Positions 20,536 to 32,240 of a stretch of 64,000 nt of DNA are shown one piece after another (within the stretch, counting starts at the first letter, position 1; every line of letters starts with the position of its first letter). This stretch comes from Astropecten irregularis (lineage: Eukaryota; Echinodermata; Asteroidea; Paxillosida; Astropectinidae). The position numbers and the translations under genes are program-made. The stretch spans positions 3,410,001 through 3,474,000 of the forward strand of contig OZ020255.1 of assembly GCA_963971285.1 (NCBI GenBank), written 5' to 3'. Below the pieces are notes generated by a model. The model was not told the DNA's origin. It did no database searches and was given only the letters and a program-made list of their open reading frames with translations.

Positions 20536-21989
20536 AGCTTGGAAAATCTTGAAAGATTGTATACCTTGATCGTTTCAAGAAAATGATTGCGCGCGTTTAG
20601 GTGTCAATTTAAATGCACGATCTCGGATAGCGATATGATCATGCACGCCGCAGCTGGAAAGGATAACATAACAAGTTGTAGGCCATGACTGTACATGTAC
20701 CAAAAACTAACATGGAGGAAGGAACTGAGGAAGGCCGTGTGAAAGAAGAAAAACAGCTTCAGCCGGCATGGAGGAATGTTTGAGCAACGGTGGAAACTCT
20801 GGGGAAAAGTTGGAGTTTCATAAACATTGTTGTAAGCATGGTAAGTAACGTGACCATTTGGCCTACTCAACTGTAGTGTAGGCCTACGTTAGCATGGTTA
20901 GATTGTATAGGTAGACTGTAGTAGGCTAGGGGCCTACTATACTAACCTATGACTGAGGCTATGGCCCTAGTAGTTTAGCGTGCACGGCTCAATAGACAAT
21001 AGCTACTCCCCAAATACTAGGATTGAGTTGAGAGATATATTTATTGAAGAATACACATGATCGATGAGGTATACAATGTGCTGCTCTGCCTCTGAGTTTA
21101 AAAACCCAAGTAGGGGGCCTTTGATAAGTTCGAGAACATGTGGCACTAGAAAAGCAATGATGCTTCCATCTGTCCATGATGGCTAGCAGTAAAACTGAAG
21201 TTGTATACCCTCAGCAGCCTTTTTATAAACAGATGCTGAGGCATAAAACAATTGAAAGAAGTTGATTTCCAAGGAATGATTCATACTAATGTTACTGTTA
21301 GTCAGAAGTTACAGTAATACTAAGAATCAAGTCACTGGACACTGAGTCACTCAGGGTCTCTGGTCACTAGTGGTCAGCCTGTTGTCAATCAATGTCAGGA
21401 ACTTAGGAAGTGAATGGGCCTATGTGACAACTATTGTTCTTGGAAATAAGGATTAATAATTTCTTAGATGCTGCCTCATTTCAAAAACTTGGTTTTCAGT
21501 TACATGTATTGTAGGTCAAGACAAAAAATGGATTTTGATAATGACATTGAAAAGTAGAAACAATACTGATGAAAAGATTATAATGTGTAAACAGTCTTCA
21601 TCAGTCCAGAATATAAAATTAATGAACTGTCTGTTTCACAATAATGAACTGCTAGTGCTACAGTAGTCCTGGCATGTAGCCTGCAGTTATCGGTTTCCGA
21701 TGGGATAACGGGAAAACTTCTATAAAACAGAAATGAAATGAAATTTCAGAAAATCACTTCACTAGCTTTGAAGTGGACACTTCCAGATTATAATCTGTAA
21801 AAATCATCGAAGTTGAAGTCTTTTCTTTGGAAATATTGTCCGTCATTTACAGCAACACCGATTCCACTATGTAAAAAATGCGTCACCAGTTTTCGGTACC
21901 TTGTTTGTGCGGCAAAGTTCGTTGACATCAGAGTAGCTATGGCGCGCCACGTCACTCAAAAATTGATGAAATAATAATAACTAAATGCT
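20536..21989. other. non-coding unique sequence
   Basis: AT-rich, no recognisable coding region. Several GGCCTA strings occur near 20860-20960. Confidence 0.4.
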
Positions 21990-22130
21990 AATAATAATAA
22001 TAATAAACCGTTTTTATATAGCGAATATCACAATCAACGTACATGTATGACGTCTCTATGCATGTATTACTATTATCCCTGGTCATTGGGCTACAATTAT
22101 TACATTCCTGAAACAATCTCAACTCACACA
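21990..22130. mobile_element. AAT-tailed SINE/MITE-like repeat, copy 3
   Basis: (AAT)n, CCGTTTTTATATAGCG, then ATTATCCCTGGTCATTGGGC and CCTGAAACAATCTCAACTC, the same order as copy 1. Confidence 0.6.
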
Positions 22131-22139
22131 AGTCACAGT

Positions 22140-22410
22140 GTGCCAGAATTAGGGAAAAGTGGGGAAAAAATAATAACTCTGCCAAAAATAATCACCTAGT
22201 AGAGGTGGTTAAGTTCTCGATGGAAAGCTCTGGGTATGGCCTATCAGACTAAATCACAAGAATTCCACTTTTATCATTTTAGGGGTCTGAAAAGTGAAAA
22301 AACATATATGGACATTCTGGACTGCCCGGTGCCAAATTAGGAAAAATAGCATAAAACGGCCACAAATATTCAAATAGAGGTGGTTAAATGATCCTGGTAT
22401 GGTGGTATCA
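22140..22410. repeat. degenerate tandem duplication
   Basis: Two diverged units share GCCAAATTAGG/CCAGAATTAGGG and TAGAGGTGGTTAA (about 22201 and 22374). Non-coding. Confidence 0.4.
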
Positions 22411-22459
22411 GCAGAAGACATTAATTTAACCCTAACCCACTGGAGCCTTTTATATTACT

Positions 22460-22847
22460 CAGAGATGCCAATTTCAAAATTTTTTCATGAGTGAGATTTT
22501 CATGACGCGGCGTCTCAGCGCGCGCACATGCGCGAAAGTGAGGGAGCAGAGCAACCAAGTGGGAGAGGGGGTGTCCCGGGGAGATCCCCCCTACCATGGT
22601 AGGGAGCTTTTTCAATTTTTAGCTGTTAATGGTGCGATCTGGTGCATACTTAAGTGACCCTTTTCTCTCTTTTGTTTTTATTTATTTTGAAAAACAAAAG
22701 GGAAACAATGCAAATAATGCTACTTTTTTCTTTTTTTTTCCTTGTCGGGTCCCGATGCGTGAGAAATATGGGTGTCATGCGTGAGACCGTGAGACGGACC
22801 CTAAATGCGTGAGTCTCACGCACAATGCGTGAGACTTGGTAGCTCTG
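22460..22847. mobile_element. possible hAT-like non-autonomous element
   Basis: Ends CAGAGATGCCAA and TTGGTAGCTCTG are near-inverse. The right side has repeated GCGTGAG/CTCACGC boxes, and the left has TGAGTGAGATTTTCATG. The flanks do not give an exact 8-bp duplication, so confidence is limited. Confidence 0.4.
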
Positions 22848-22851
22848 TAAA

Positions 22852-23137
22852 ACTACCCTCCTCAATCCTTCAAAATCCTCATAGGGACATAGTTAAAAAA
22901 CCGCATTCCTCCTCAATCCTCCATAATCCTCCAGTGATCTCACTTATACTCAAAATGAGAGGTACCTGAATCCTGAATCCTTCAAAATCCTTCGGTGGCC
23001 ATACCTCAAAAAATGCGTTTATCCTGTATCCTTGCAACTCCTCAAGTGGTCCTCACTTGAAAATGACAATATATCCTGAATCCTCCGAAATCCTCCAAAA
23101 CACCAGAAGGATTTTGGAGGATTGAGGAGGGTTAGGG
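22852..23137. repeat. CCTCAATCC-type repeat with inverted ends
   Basis: Begins ACTACCCTCCTCAATCC and ends in the inverted form GGATTGAGGAGGGTTAGG. Between are three or four degenerate units of about 55 bp containing ATCCT(G/C)(A/C)ATCCT. Could be a MITE that expanded internally. Confidence 0.5.
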
Positions 23138-24259
23138 TTTTAATAGATTGCATTTGTTTCATAATTAAGGGGTCTGGAAACTAAATGGCCTTTCATGAGA
23201 ATGTTTAATCACCCAAAACCAAATTGATGATTGTCAGAAACCTGTAGCTTTCAATTACAATCATAAAAACATAGTTGTCAAAAATAGATTAAAAAGGAAT
23301 ACAATACAATGTCTTCTACTCCAAACAAGAAAGGAACAGACAGTGCTGCAATGGCTGCATAGAGCACTTTAGCTGGTGAAATAAATAGATTCTTAACCTT
23401 AATTTGATATACATTTATTTACATTTGAAGATTAGTAAAATTATGGAAGAACCAAGAAATTGTGACATTGAAGATGCACTCCACTCAGATGACATCAAAG
23501 GAATGGATTTAAATCCAAATACATAAAGCAAAATGCATTTTGAATTTCTTAAAATGCAAGATTATATATTCAATTGGCCTGAAAATGATACACAGAATGT
23601 TGCTGCACAAGATCACACACAGAGCAGAAAAGTAATGAACATTGCAGACTTAGCAAGTGTGCATTCGATTTGATCACATGAAGACAAGAACTGCTTGTGT
23701 CTGGTGATAACAACCCTGTTGTTCCTTCTGATGAAGCCCCACCAACCATTGAATGTAATGACAGGAACAACGAATCTTGACTAGTTCCAAATATATGTGT
23801 TTGTAAAGTTTGTGTGATTTTTTGAAATTTGTGGATATTTCCGGGTGTATTTTTTCTTCATTTTATAGCCTCAACTCATATTTTTGAGAGCAAAATTCAA
23901 ATTTTCCACAAATTTGGCAAGGAAAAGGCCTATCATCCATGATAATATATGGGTCAAAGATTAGTAATCAGCAATTCAAAGGGTTGCCAAAGTTGTGGAA
24001 ATTTTGAAAAGTAATTTTGAACTTTGAAAGCTGAGCTTGCTTGAAGCCGCTGTCTCGGACATCATTATATTATCTGAAAACCCCCCTATGACTCCAAATT
24101 ATGGATTCATAGTGCAAAAGTAGCTTTTTGGAGTTAATTATTTTCTTAATATAGCTTATGTTTGTCATTCTGATCATCAGCTTTGGTTCCATTGTCTATT
24201 GGTAAAATGTTTAAAAAGGAATGAAAATATTTCAACAAAATGTGTGTGGAAAAAAACAA
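23138..24259. other. AT-rich non-coding sequence before the satellite
   Basis: No gene recognised. Confidence 0.4.
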
Positions 24260-25862
24260 CTTGTCAGCACGATAACTAGAGCAATACTTGTCATGTGGAC
24301 TTCAAATTTGGTCTGTGGGTTGCTCTTGGTGGTCCTAAGAAGCCTATTGAATTTGGGCCCGAAATGTCAAGGTTCAAGGTCGAAATGGCTAAAACAATAG
24401 AAATCTTGTCAGCACGATAACTTGAGAAATACTTCTCGTGTGGACTTCAAATTTGGTCTGTGGGTTGCTCTTGGTAGTCCTAAGAAGCCTATTGAATTTG
24501 GGTTCGAAATGTCAAGGTTCAAGGTCGAATTGGCTAAAACAATAGAAATCTTGTCAGCACGATAACTTGAGAAATAGGCCTACTTCTCGTGTGGACTTCA
24601 AATTTGGTCTGTGGGTTGCTCTTGGTGGTCCCAAGAAGCCTATTGAATTTGGGTTTGAAATGTCAAGGTTCAAGGTCGAAACGGCTAAAACAATGGAAAT
24701 CTTGTCAGCACGATAACTTGAGAATTACTTGTCGTGTGGACTTCAAATTTGGTCTGTGGGTTGCTCTTGGTGGTCCTAAAAAGCCTATTGAATTTGGGTT
24801 CGAAATGTCAAGGTTTCAAGGTCGAAATGGCTAAAACAATAGAAATCTTGTCAGCACGATAACTTGAGAAATACTTCTCGTGTGGACTTCAAATTTGGTC
24901 TGTGGGTTGCTCTTGGTGGTCCCAAGAAGCCTATTGAATTTAGGTTTGAAATGTCAAGGTTCAAGGTCGAAACGGCTAAAACAATGGAAATCTTGTCAGC
25001 ACGATAACTTGAGAATTACTTGTCGTGTGGACTTTAAATTTGGTCTGTGGGTTGCTCTTGGTGGTCCTAAGAAGCCTATTGAATTTGGGTTCGAAATGTC
25101 AAGGTTCAAGGTCGAAATGGCTAAAACAATGGAAATCTTGTCAGCACGTTAACTTGAGAAATACTTTACGTGTGGAGTCCAAATTTGGTCTGTGGGTTGC
25201 TCTTGGTAGTCCTAAGAAGCCTATTGAATTTGGGCCCGAAATGTCAAGGTTCAAGGTCGAAACGGCTAAAACAATGGAAATCTTGTCAGCACGATAACTT
25301 GAGAATTACTTGTCGTGTGGACTTCAAATTTGGTCTGTGGGTTGCTCTTGGTGGTCCTAAAAAGCCTATTGAATTTGGGTTCGAAATGTCAAGGTTTCAA
25401 GGTCGAAATGGCTAAAACAATAGAAATCTTGTCAGCACGATAACTTGAGAAATACTTCTCGTGTGGACTTCAAATTTGGTCTGTGGGTTGCTCTTGGTGG
25501 TCCCAAGAAGCCTATTGAATTTAGGTTTGAAATGTCAAGGTTCAAGGTCGAAACGGCTAAAACAATGGAAATCTTGTCAGCACGATAACTTGAGAATTAC
25601 TTGTCGTGTGGACTTTAAATTTGGTCTGTGGGTTGCTCTTGGTGGTCCTAAGAAGCCTATTGAATTTGGGTTCGAAATGTCAAGGTTCAAGGTCGAAATG
25701 GCTAAAACAATGGAAATCTTGTCAGCACGTTAACTTGAGAAATACTTTACGTGTGGAGTCCAAATTTGGTCTGTGGGTTGCTCTTGGTAGTCCTAAGAAG
25801 CCTATTGAATTTGGGCCCGAAATGTCAAGGTTCAAGGTCGAAATGGCTAAAACAATAGAAAT
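24260..25862. repeat. 145-bp satellite, 11 monomers, with 4-mer higher-order repeat
   Basis: Monomers start with CTTGTCAGCACG at 24260, 24405, 24550, 24701, 24847, 24992, 25137, 25282, 25428, 25573 and 25718, giving steps of 145-151 bp. The block 24701-25281 is repeated almost exactly as 25282-25862 (581 bp), so four monomers form a higher-order unit. Each monomer carries GTCAAGGTTCAAGGTCGAAA or a close variant. The array stays open in one frame over many monomers, which explains translated frames such as GLWVALGGPKKPIEFG. That is a by-product of the period, not evidence of a gene. Confidence 0.93.
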
Positions 25863-26812
25863 CTTTTACACAGAATTTCAGCTTTTTTTTGTACACCTGC
25901 TGTGTACAAAAGTATGGGAACTGATTAAATTTCAGCTTTTTCTGAGTGGTTTTCAGCTTTTGTTGCATGTGGCCACTCACACCCCTGTATAAAACAATAT
26001 TTTTTTATAAAACAATATTATTGTTTTATAAAAAATAGTGCCATGGTTAAGGGATCCAATCCAGGCTTGGCAGGGCATTTGTGTTTTCAACACTTTTCTT
26101 GTTTAATGATAAGTTGGCTACTTAGGTAAACTGGACCTAAACCGTAAAAACATTTATAGGTCAACAACAATATTGTTGCGAACCTTGCCTCCACCTAGCG
26201 CCCTCTAGAATTGTGTCCTTGCTGTACACGTGCTCATTTTCTATTGACTATCCATTATATGCTATTGACCATGTATTGACCAAGAACTGATCAGTGTAAT
26301 TGCTAGGCTAAGCTTTTTCTGGCCCTCAAGACTCTTGCAATGCCGCGTGACACGATAGTCCGAGATTGCGCCATATCTTGCATATGCAATATGCCCCAGA
26401 AGCTGATGCTGCGTCATGAATAATTCAGAGCCACAGTGAGCGATCACGCAGAGCCCCTCCCCCTAGCTCCACGACAAAAGTGTTCTCTGGGACTTAGACT
26501 GTTTTGGTCACATTTCTCTCGGAGTTCACCACTTCGCTCCTGAAGTGGTGGGCAGTGTAGGCTCCGATAGGCGACCGCCTACAGTCACCGTGACTGACCC
26601 GCTAAGTTCCCCAGTGCACTCTCGTTGACCACCCTTGATGCTGCATGCGAGCACGAAAGCCCCTGCAATGCTTTGTAATTGTATACACAGAGCTAGATTA
26701 TGTGCACATCGAATGCTACTTGTCTCCTGAACACGCCCCGTATACCTAGTTATCAATCAGAGCTTCTAGCGCGAAGTTGTGCCAAAAAAGGAGATAGAAG
26801 TTGTTATGTAAC
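25863..26812. other. non-coding sequence with possible LTR start
   Basis: A palindrome of about 35 bp lies at 26000-26036. From 26174 the sequence TGTTGCGAACCTTGCC and GCGCCCTCTAG resembles the start of LTRs of some invertebrate gypsy elements and could be the 5' LTR of the element at 26960-32240. No second copy exists in the window to confirm it. Confidence 0.3.
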
Positions 26813-26962
26813 ATGCTTTTGCACATGTCCCGCGACATGCTTTTGCACATGTCCCGACATCCTTTGCACAATTGTCCCGACATGCTTATGCACACGTTTG
26901 CACACGTCCCGACATGCTTTTCCACATGTCTGCACACGTCCCACCATGCTTTTGCAAACGTT
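26813..26962. repeat. minisatellite around TGCTTTTGCACATGTCCCGA
   Basis: Six or seven imperfect units of 16-29 bp, variants of TTTGCACATGTCCCGACATG, directly upstream of the gag region of the second gypsy element. Confidence 0.7.
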
Positions 26963-28014
26963 TGAAATTTGAAAAACGTGCCCTGGAGACAGAGCAGAGA
27001 ATCCATGAACTACAGCAATCGAGTGCGCCCTCTTTGCCGGAATCGTCCCCACACCATAACAACACGCCAGATGAGCTTTGCTCCATAGCCGAAGAAAAGC
27101 CTGTCACTCCATCCCCGGCCCCCGTGCCATCGCCGACCAGATCAAGACAGCCCTTTGACGTGCCCCTTCCAAGGGAGAATTTAATTGATGGGACAAGACC
27201 ATGGGAGGGTTTCATCCAACCTTTCCTTAGTCTCGCACAGGCTTGCGATTGGTCACCTGAGGAAAGAAAAGTTCCGACTAGTCAGCAGTTTGAAAGGCAA
27301 GGCTGCAGAGGTTGCCTTTGAACAACTTGATCCCTCCATCGTCAAGAACTTTGACACTCTAATAGAGGCCCTTGAAAGCCGATTTGCAGAACGCCGTACA
27401 CAAAACACTTGGCTTGCCTTGCTGGAAAGCAGGAAATTCCAGCCCAAAGACAATCTGACCGAGTATGTGGCAGACATATCCGCCGCCTAGTGATGCGGGG
27501 CTATGTGAGACTAGCAGATGTGACTACCAGGGAGAGCATCGCCCTGAGGCACTTTCTCCGGGGACTCCCCGACCAACTGACCGTGGTTGCCATAGGGATG
27601 ACCAACCCAAAGACGCTGGAAGACGCAAGAACCGCAGTTAAAAACATCCTGAGCTTGCGGGAGAACGTTGCTCCCAGAAAATCCTCCTCCCTTCGCGTCC
27701 ACACGGTGCAAGCTACCGAAGAAAAACCGTCAACAGCCCCTAAGCCCCCGGCTCAACCTGCTGCGTCCTATGTCACACCAGATGAACTGAAAAGTTTCAC
27801 GGAGAAGCTGGACCGTCGCCTCACGGGCATGGTCCGGCTCATCAACGACAAGGCAGCCGGTAAGGGCAACAAAGCCCCTGCTGGCAAACGCAAGATGGAA
27901 GACGTGACCTGTTATAACTGCAGAGAAACAGGCCACTACGCGAGCAGTTGCCCCCAACCAGCCGCGAAAAAGGAACCAGTCGCCGTGCCGCCACCCCAGC
28001 AGGCGGAAAACTAA
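26963..28014 (+). pseudogene. gypsy element 2 gag and nucleocapsid, frameshifted
   Basis: Gag is spread over three frames. An N-terminal coiled-coil-like and Pro-rich part (26960-27230) leads to the capsid-like region with KGKAAEVAFEQLDPS (27290-27490). After a stop at 27488-27490 and a frame change it continues as RGYVRLADVTTRESIALRHF to the knuckle CYNCRETGHYASSC at about 27910-27951, and stops at 28012. At least two frameshifts separate these pieces. The single knuckle, against two in the elements at 26-650 and 9184, shows this is a different lineage. Confidence 0.7.
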
Positions 28015-28330
28015 GAGGGACCGTGCCGTCCGGCCTGGCATCGGTCCACCCTCACGAACAAACCGTTATACGTATCGGCAGGCAGCCTTTCAAAGGCATG
28101 TCTGCATTTCTTCAAGTGAACACTTGTGGCATTAATGCCGAACTTTAAGTTGACACCGGGGCAGCAGTGACAATCTTCTCCTCCGCATTTTTCAGCTAGA
28201 TACCCGCTGAAGGATGTCCTGAACTTAAGCCCCCGTGTGAACGCACAAAACTTGAGACAGCGAACAATGAACTTATCGAGGTTGAAGGTGTGTCCACCTT
28301 CTGTATTTCAGTGGGAAGCGTATGTAGCCC
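28015..28330 (+). pseudogene. gypsy element 2 protease, with stops
   Basis: The active site VDTGAAVTIFSSAF is at about 28149-28190 in a frame with TAA just before it (28146-28148) and another stop about 15 codons later. A frame change near 28300 joins it to the protease tail (DDGILGYDFL) at the start of the next frame. Confidence 0.65.
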
Positions 28331-30882
28331 CCATCAAGGATGATGGTATCCTTGGATACGACTTTCTGTATTTCTACGACTGCATACAGATTGCTGGCAC
28401 TTGGCATGAGTGGACAATTAAAGGCAAACTGTCCGAGCCGCGTGTATTGAAAATCGGCTTGAAGGAAGACTTCATCGTCCCAGCATGCAGTGAGTGGATA
28501 CCAGAGGGCGTGGCAGATCTTTGTAACATCAGTTGGAACTGTGCTGTAGTAGAACCTGCTGCGGACAGAGACTTTGACCAGAACATAGTGGTCGGCAGTT
28601 CCCTTATCGACCCCAGCCGCAAAGACATGGACATACCTGTCCGACTGATGAACACTTCGCCAGAAAACATCGAACTCCGGGCTGGTACCACCATTGGGTA
28701 CTTGCACGAGATCGATGCAATTGAGCTCATAGACGAATGTGAGAATGGTGAAGCAGATCGTCTCTGCCGAACATTGAATGTGTGCAGGGTGCACGCAGGC
28801 AAAACGTCGCCAACAGTTTCTACTTCTACCGCCGTCCCGAAATCCTGCAGTACTCGCGAGAAATTGCCCGAAAACCTCGAAAAACTCTATGAAAGGAGTT
28901 GTGCAGAACTTTCCCCACAGCAACAGCAGTCATTGGCTGAACTGCTGACAAAACACCAGAACACTTTCACAAAGAACGCAGAGGATATGGGACGCACTTC
29001 AATTGTGCAGCACCATATTGACACTGGTGATGCACGGCCCATACGCCAGCCCCCCAGACAACCCCCGAGAGCGTTTCATGGCGAGGAGGAGAAAGCCATC
29101 GACGCTCAACTTAAAGCTGGTGTGATCCGAGAGTCAACATCTCCCTGGGCATCACCGATGATATTCGTGCGCAAGAAAGATGGAACAACCCGCCCTTGCA
29201 TTGACTACCGTAAACTGAACAATGTCACTCGCCGTGATGCGTATCCATTACTGCGGGTTGACGACTGCTTAGATTGCCTCAGTGGAGCCAAGATCTTCAG
29301 CACACTTGATCTTCAGTCAGGCTATTGGCAGATTGAGATGAATGAGAAGGACCGCCCCAAAACTGCGTTCGTAACCTGCAGCGGCTTGTACGAGTACGTC
29401 ACCATGCCCTTCGGACTTTGCAATGCGCCGAGCACATTCGAGCGTTGCATGGAACTTGTGCTTGGTTTGCAGTGGAAAACCTTGCTGATATATCTTGATG
29501 ACGTCATCATTTTGTCTTTCACATTCCAAGAACACATACAGCGACTTGACAAAGTCTTACAACGGCTGGGAAATGCTGGACTCAAACTGAAGCCAAGCAA
29601 GTGTGAGCTTTTTCGTGAAGAAGTTCTCTTTCTTGGTCACCTCATCACCCAAGATGGTGTCAAGCCTGACCCGAGCAAAGTTTCAGCCGTGCAGAACTGG
29701 CCAGTATCTCAGACCGTCACTGAGGTTCGCTCGTTTCTTGGATTGTGTTCCTATTATCGTCGCTTCATAGAGAGATTTTCGACGATAGCTAGTCCCTTAA
29801 ATCGTCTGCTTGAGGCCGGGCAGACATTTAAGTGGACCCCTGACTGTCAAACCGCGTTTGAAACACTGAGATCGGCATTGACAGGAGATGAAGTCATGTC
29901 ATATCCTAACAATGATGGTCTCTTCATAATTGACACTGACGCGTCTGATACCGGTATTGGTGCGACTCTTTCACAGCTTCAGTGGTGTGAACGAACACAA
30001 CGACATGAAGAGAGACTAATAGCATACGCGAGCCGATCCATGACGAAAACACAATGCCGATATTGTACAACACGACAAGAACTCCTCGCTATAGTGACCT
30101 TTGTACAATACTTCAGGCACTACTTGCTCGGCAGGCAGTTCCTGATTCGTACCGACCATAGCGCCCTGAGATGGATAATGACATTTCGAGATCCAGTTGA
30201 CCAAATGGCTCGATCGCTCGAGATCATGGCCCAGTTTGACTTTAAGATTGAACATCGTGCAGGAAAGAAACATGGCAACCCAGATGCCCTCTCTAGGGTG
30301 CCATGTGATCCTGACGAGTGTCCGTGCTACGACGGTAGGACCATCCTCACTGAACTCCCCTGTGGTGGGTGTGACAAGTGTGTCGCCAAGAGTGAACTAT
30401 GGTCCGATTTCAACAAAGTCGACAACGTGATCCCGCTAACAGCCAAACAAATTCTTGCCACCTCAGATGAGGTGGAACCCGCGTTGAACAATCCCGAAAA
30501 TGTCATATCTTCAGACAAAGAAGATTTCCCCCGTGAACTGATATGCCCTGAGACATCTTCCGACAAACCAGAGAAGGTTTGTCCTCCCTTGCCGGTGACA
30601 GTTCTCGTACTGATGGCAACAGTGGTAACACTCTTACTTGGTGGTGTTTGCAACTTGGGTAATTGTCATTGTCGCTCGTGCAATACAATAACCCGTGGCG
30701 TGTGGTTAGGGAACCACATCGGCCGTTCTGCAGACGCAGCTAGCGCACCTTCTAGAGAAACTCCTGGACAAGCCGTGTCCAACGCCTCGCCAGTGACCGT
30801 ACAGCAGAGAGCTGAAGATTCAAGATGTGCAGTGAGCCTATCAGAGACAGATGATTTCAAATTCGCCGGACTGAAACCGTAA
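28237..30882 (+). CDS. gypsy element 2 pol: protease tail, RT, RNase H, linker with hydrophobic segment
   Basis: An 881-codon open frame, the longest in the window. Order: protease flap/tail with DGILGYDFL (about 37-46); RT from about 290 with STSPWASPMIFVRKKDGTTR, FSTLDLQSGYWQ (catalytic Asp) and IYLDDVII near 417-424; RNase H with DTDASDTGIGA near 567 and RTDHSALRW; DALSRVPC near 682. Then a Cys-rich linker (CPCYDGRTILTELPCGGCDKC, about 695-715) and a strongly hydrophobic stretch PVTVLVLMATVVTLLLGGV (about 784-802) before the stop at 30880. The ATG at 28237 is only the first in an open frame after a frameshift. RT and RNase H catalytic residues look intact. Confidence 0.85.
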   Translation: MNAQNLRQRTMNLSRLKVCPPSVFQWEAYVAPIKDDGILGYDFLYFYDCIQIAGTWHEWTIKGKLSEPRVLKIGLKEDFIVPACSEWIPEGVADLCNISWNCAVVEPAADRDFDQNIVVGSSLIDPSRKDMDIPVRLMNTSPENIELRAGTTIGYLHEIDAIELIDECENGEADRLCRTLNVCRVHAGKTSPTVSTSTAVPKSCSTREKLPENLEKLYERSCAELSPQQQQSLAELLTKHQNTFTKNAEDMGRTSIVQHHIDTGDARPIRQPPRQPPRAFHGEEEKAIDAQLKAGVIRESTSPWASPMIFVRKKDGTTRPCIDYRKLNNVTRRDAYPLLRVDDCLDCLSGAKIFSTLDLQSGYWQIEMNEKDRPKTAFVTCSGLYEYVTMPFGLCNAPSTFERCMELVLGLQWKTLLIYLDDVIILSFTFQEHIQRLDKVLQRLGNAGLKLKPSKCELFREEVLFLGHLITQDGVKPDPSKVSAVQNWPVSQTVTEVRSFLGLCSYYRRFIERFSTIASPLNRLLEAGQTFKWTPDCQTAFETLRSALTGDEVMSYPNNDGLFIIDTDASDTGIGATLSQLQWCERTQRHEERLIAYASRSMTKTQCRYCTTRQELLAIVTFVQYFRHYLLGRQFLIRTDHSALRWIMTFRDPVDQMARSLEIMAQFDFKIEHRAGKKHGNPDALSRVPCDPDECPCYDGRTILTELPCGGCDKCVAKSELWSDFNKVDNVIPLTAKQILATSDEVEPALNNPENVISSDKEDFPRELICPETSSDKPEKVCPPLPVTVLVLMATVVTLLLGGVCNLGNCHCRSCNTITRGVWLGNHIGRSADAASAPSRETPGQAVSNASPVTVQQRAEDSRCAVSLSETDDFKFAGLKP

Positions 30883-30989
30883 TGACATGAACTGCAGCAT
30901 GCCCTGCACCCCTGCCAAGGGCGCCTTAGCCGGTTTTACCGGGCCGCATCCTGTGGAACCATCTCGCTATCCTCCGGAGCCCCCACGCC

Positions 30990-32240
30990 GAGACTGCGAC
31001 TTGTTGAACGTTCAGGTGATCACCATGAACGACGCTGCTGGTTCCAATACTGGTCAACGACATGACACACCTTGGGTGAATGGCTACTCCTACGAAGAAC
31101 TTGAAAAACTACAGAGAGATGATCCAGATATCGGTGTAGTAATGCGCTGGTTAGATGACTCCCTGGAATGACCAGACAGAGACTTAGTCGCGAGTCAGAG
31201 CCCAGCGACCAGAAAGCTTTGGTTGCTATGGCAACAACTTGTCCTTCGCAACGGTGTACTATATAAACAGTGGGTAACTACAGACAGAACCCAGTCCTAC
31301 TTGCAGTTAATCGTTCCCAAAGAGTTAAGAGAAACTGTATTGTGAGCAACCCATGATGCTGTTACCTCCGCCCACCTTGGTGTCAAGAAAACCGTCCAGA
31401 AAACCAAGAGAAAGTTCTACTGGTATCAGCTGAAGGAAACAGTACGGGACTGGATCCGGAAATGTGCGGCACCCGTAAGCGACCACACAAGACCCCCCAA
31501 GCACCCCTTAAAGACTATAGTGTTGGAGCACCAATGGACAAAATGGTTACTGATGTCCTCGGTCCATTTCCAGTCAGTGACCAAGGCAACAAATACATCT
31601 TACTTGTTGGTGACCAGTTTTCCAAATGGATGGAAGCCTATGCAATCCCTGACCAGAAAGCAGAGACAATTGCCCACAAGATAGTCTACGATTTCATTTC
31701 GCGATTCGGTGCCCCACTTGATTTACATTCTGATCAAGGCAGAAACTATGAGTCGAACTTATTGCATTCGGTTTGTGAACTGCTGCAAATTCACAAAACA
31801 AGAACAACGCCATATCACCCATCCGCCAACGGTCAAGCTGAAAAGTTTAACCAAGTTCTGGTTAATATGATTTCTGCTTACGTTGGATGCCCATTTGCCC
31901 CTTCTAACTTCAGCATATAGGAGTTGCCAGCACCAGACGACTGGATACTCCCCAGATATGCTAATGTTGGGTCGTGAGACACACGCCCCAATTGACCTTG
32001 TGTTTGGTAGTCCACCGGAAGAACAACCCCCTTCTGAATGTGAGTACGTCATCGCCCTAAAGGAGAGAATGACTCGAGTGCACCAGATAGTTCGTGATCA
32101 CATCTGTCAAGCCAGTCAGCGTCAAAAACGGGACTACGACACCAGACTTTCATATCACAACTATGCCGTTGGTGATCTTGTGTACGCGATGGACAGTGCT
32201 AGAGTGCCAGGTCTTTCCCCTAAACTGAACAAAGCCAAAA
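30990..32240 (+). pseudogene. gypsy element 2 integrase, frameshifted
   Basis: EELEKLQRDDPDIGVVMRWL (31096-31155) precedes the integrase finger with HDAVTSAHLGVKKT. A stop lies just before that finger, at about 31343, and a frame change at about 31465 lies within the CXXC pair. The DDE core follows: TDVLGPFP near 31546, HSDQGRNYE near 31726 and NGQAEKFN near 31834, with 35 residues between the second Asp and Glu. A frameshift near 31900 leads to GYSPDMLMLGRETHAPIDL and the C-terminal region to RVPGLSPKLN. Homology ends at about 32230 in a Lys-rich run, and no 3' LTR follows. Confidence 0.75.

Noticed and set aside
24589-25992. Series of similar 81-128-codon frames, possible repeat protein
   Set aside because: They follow the 145-bp satellite period and appear in alternating frames; no start, splice or domain evidence. 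Treated as satellite.
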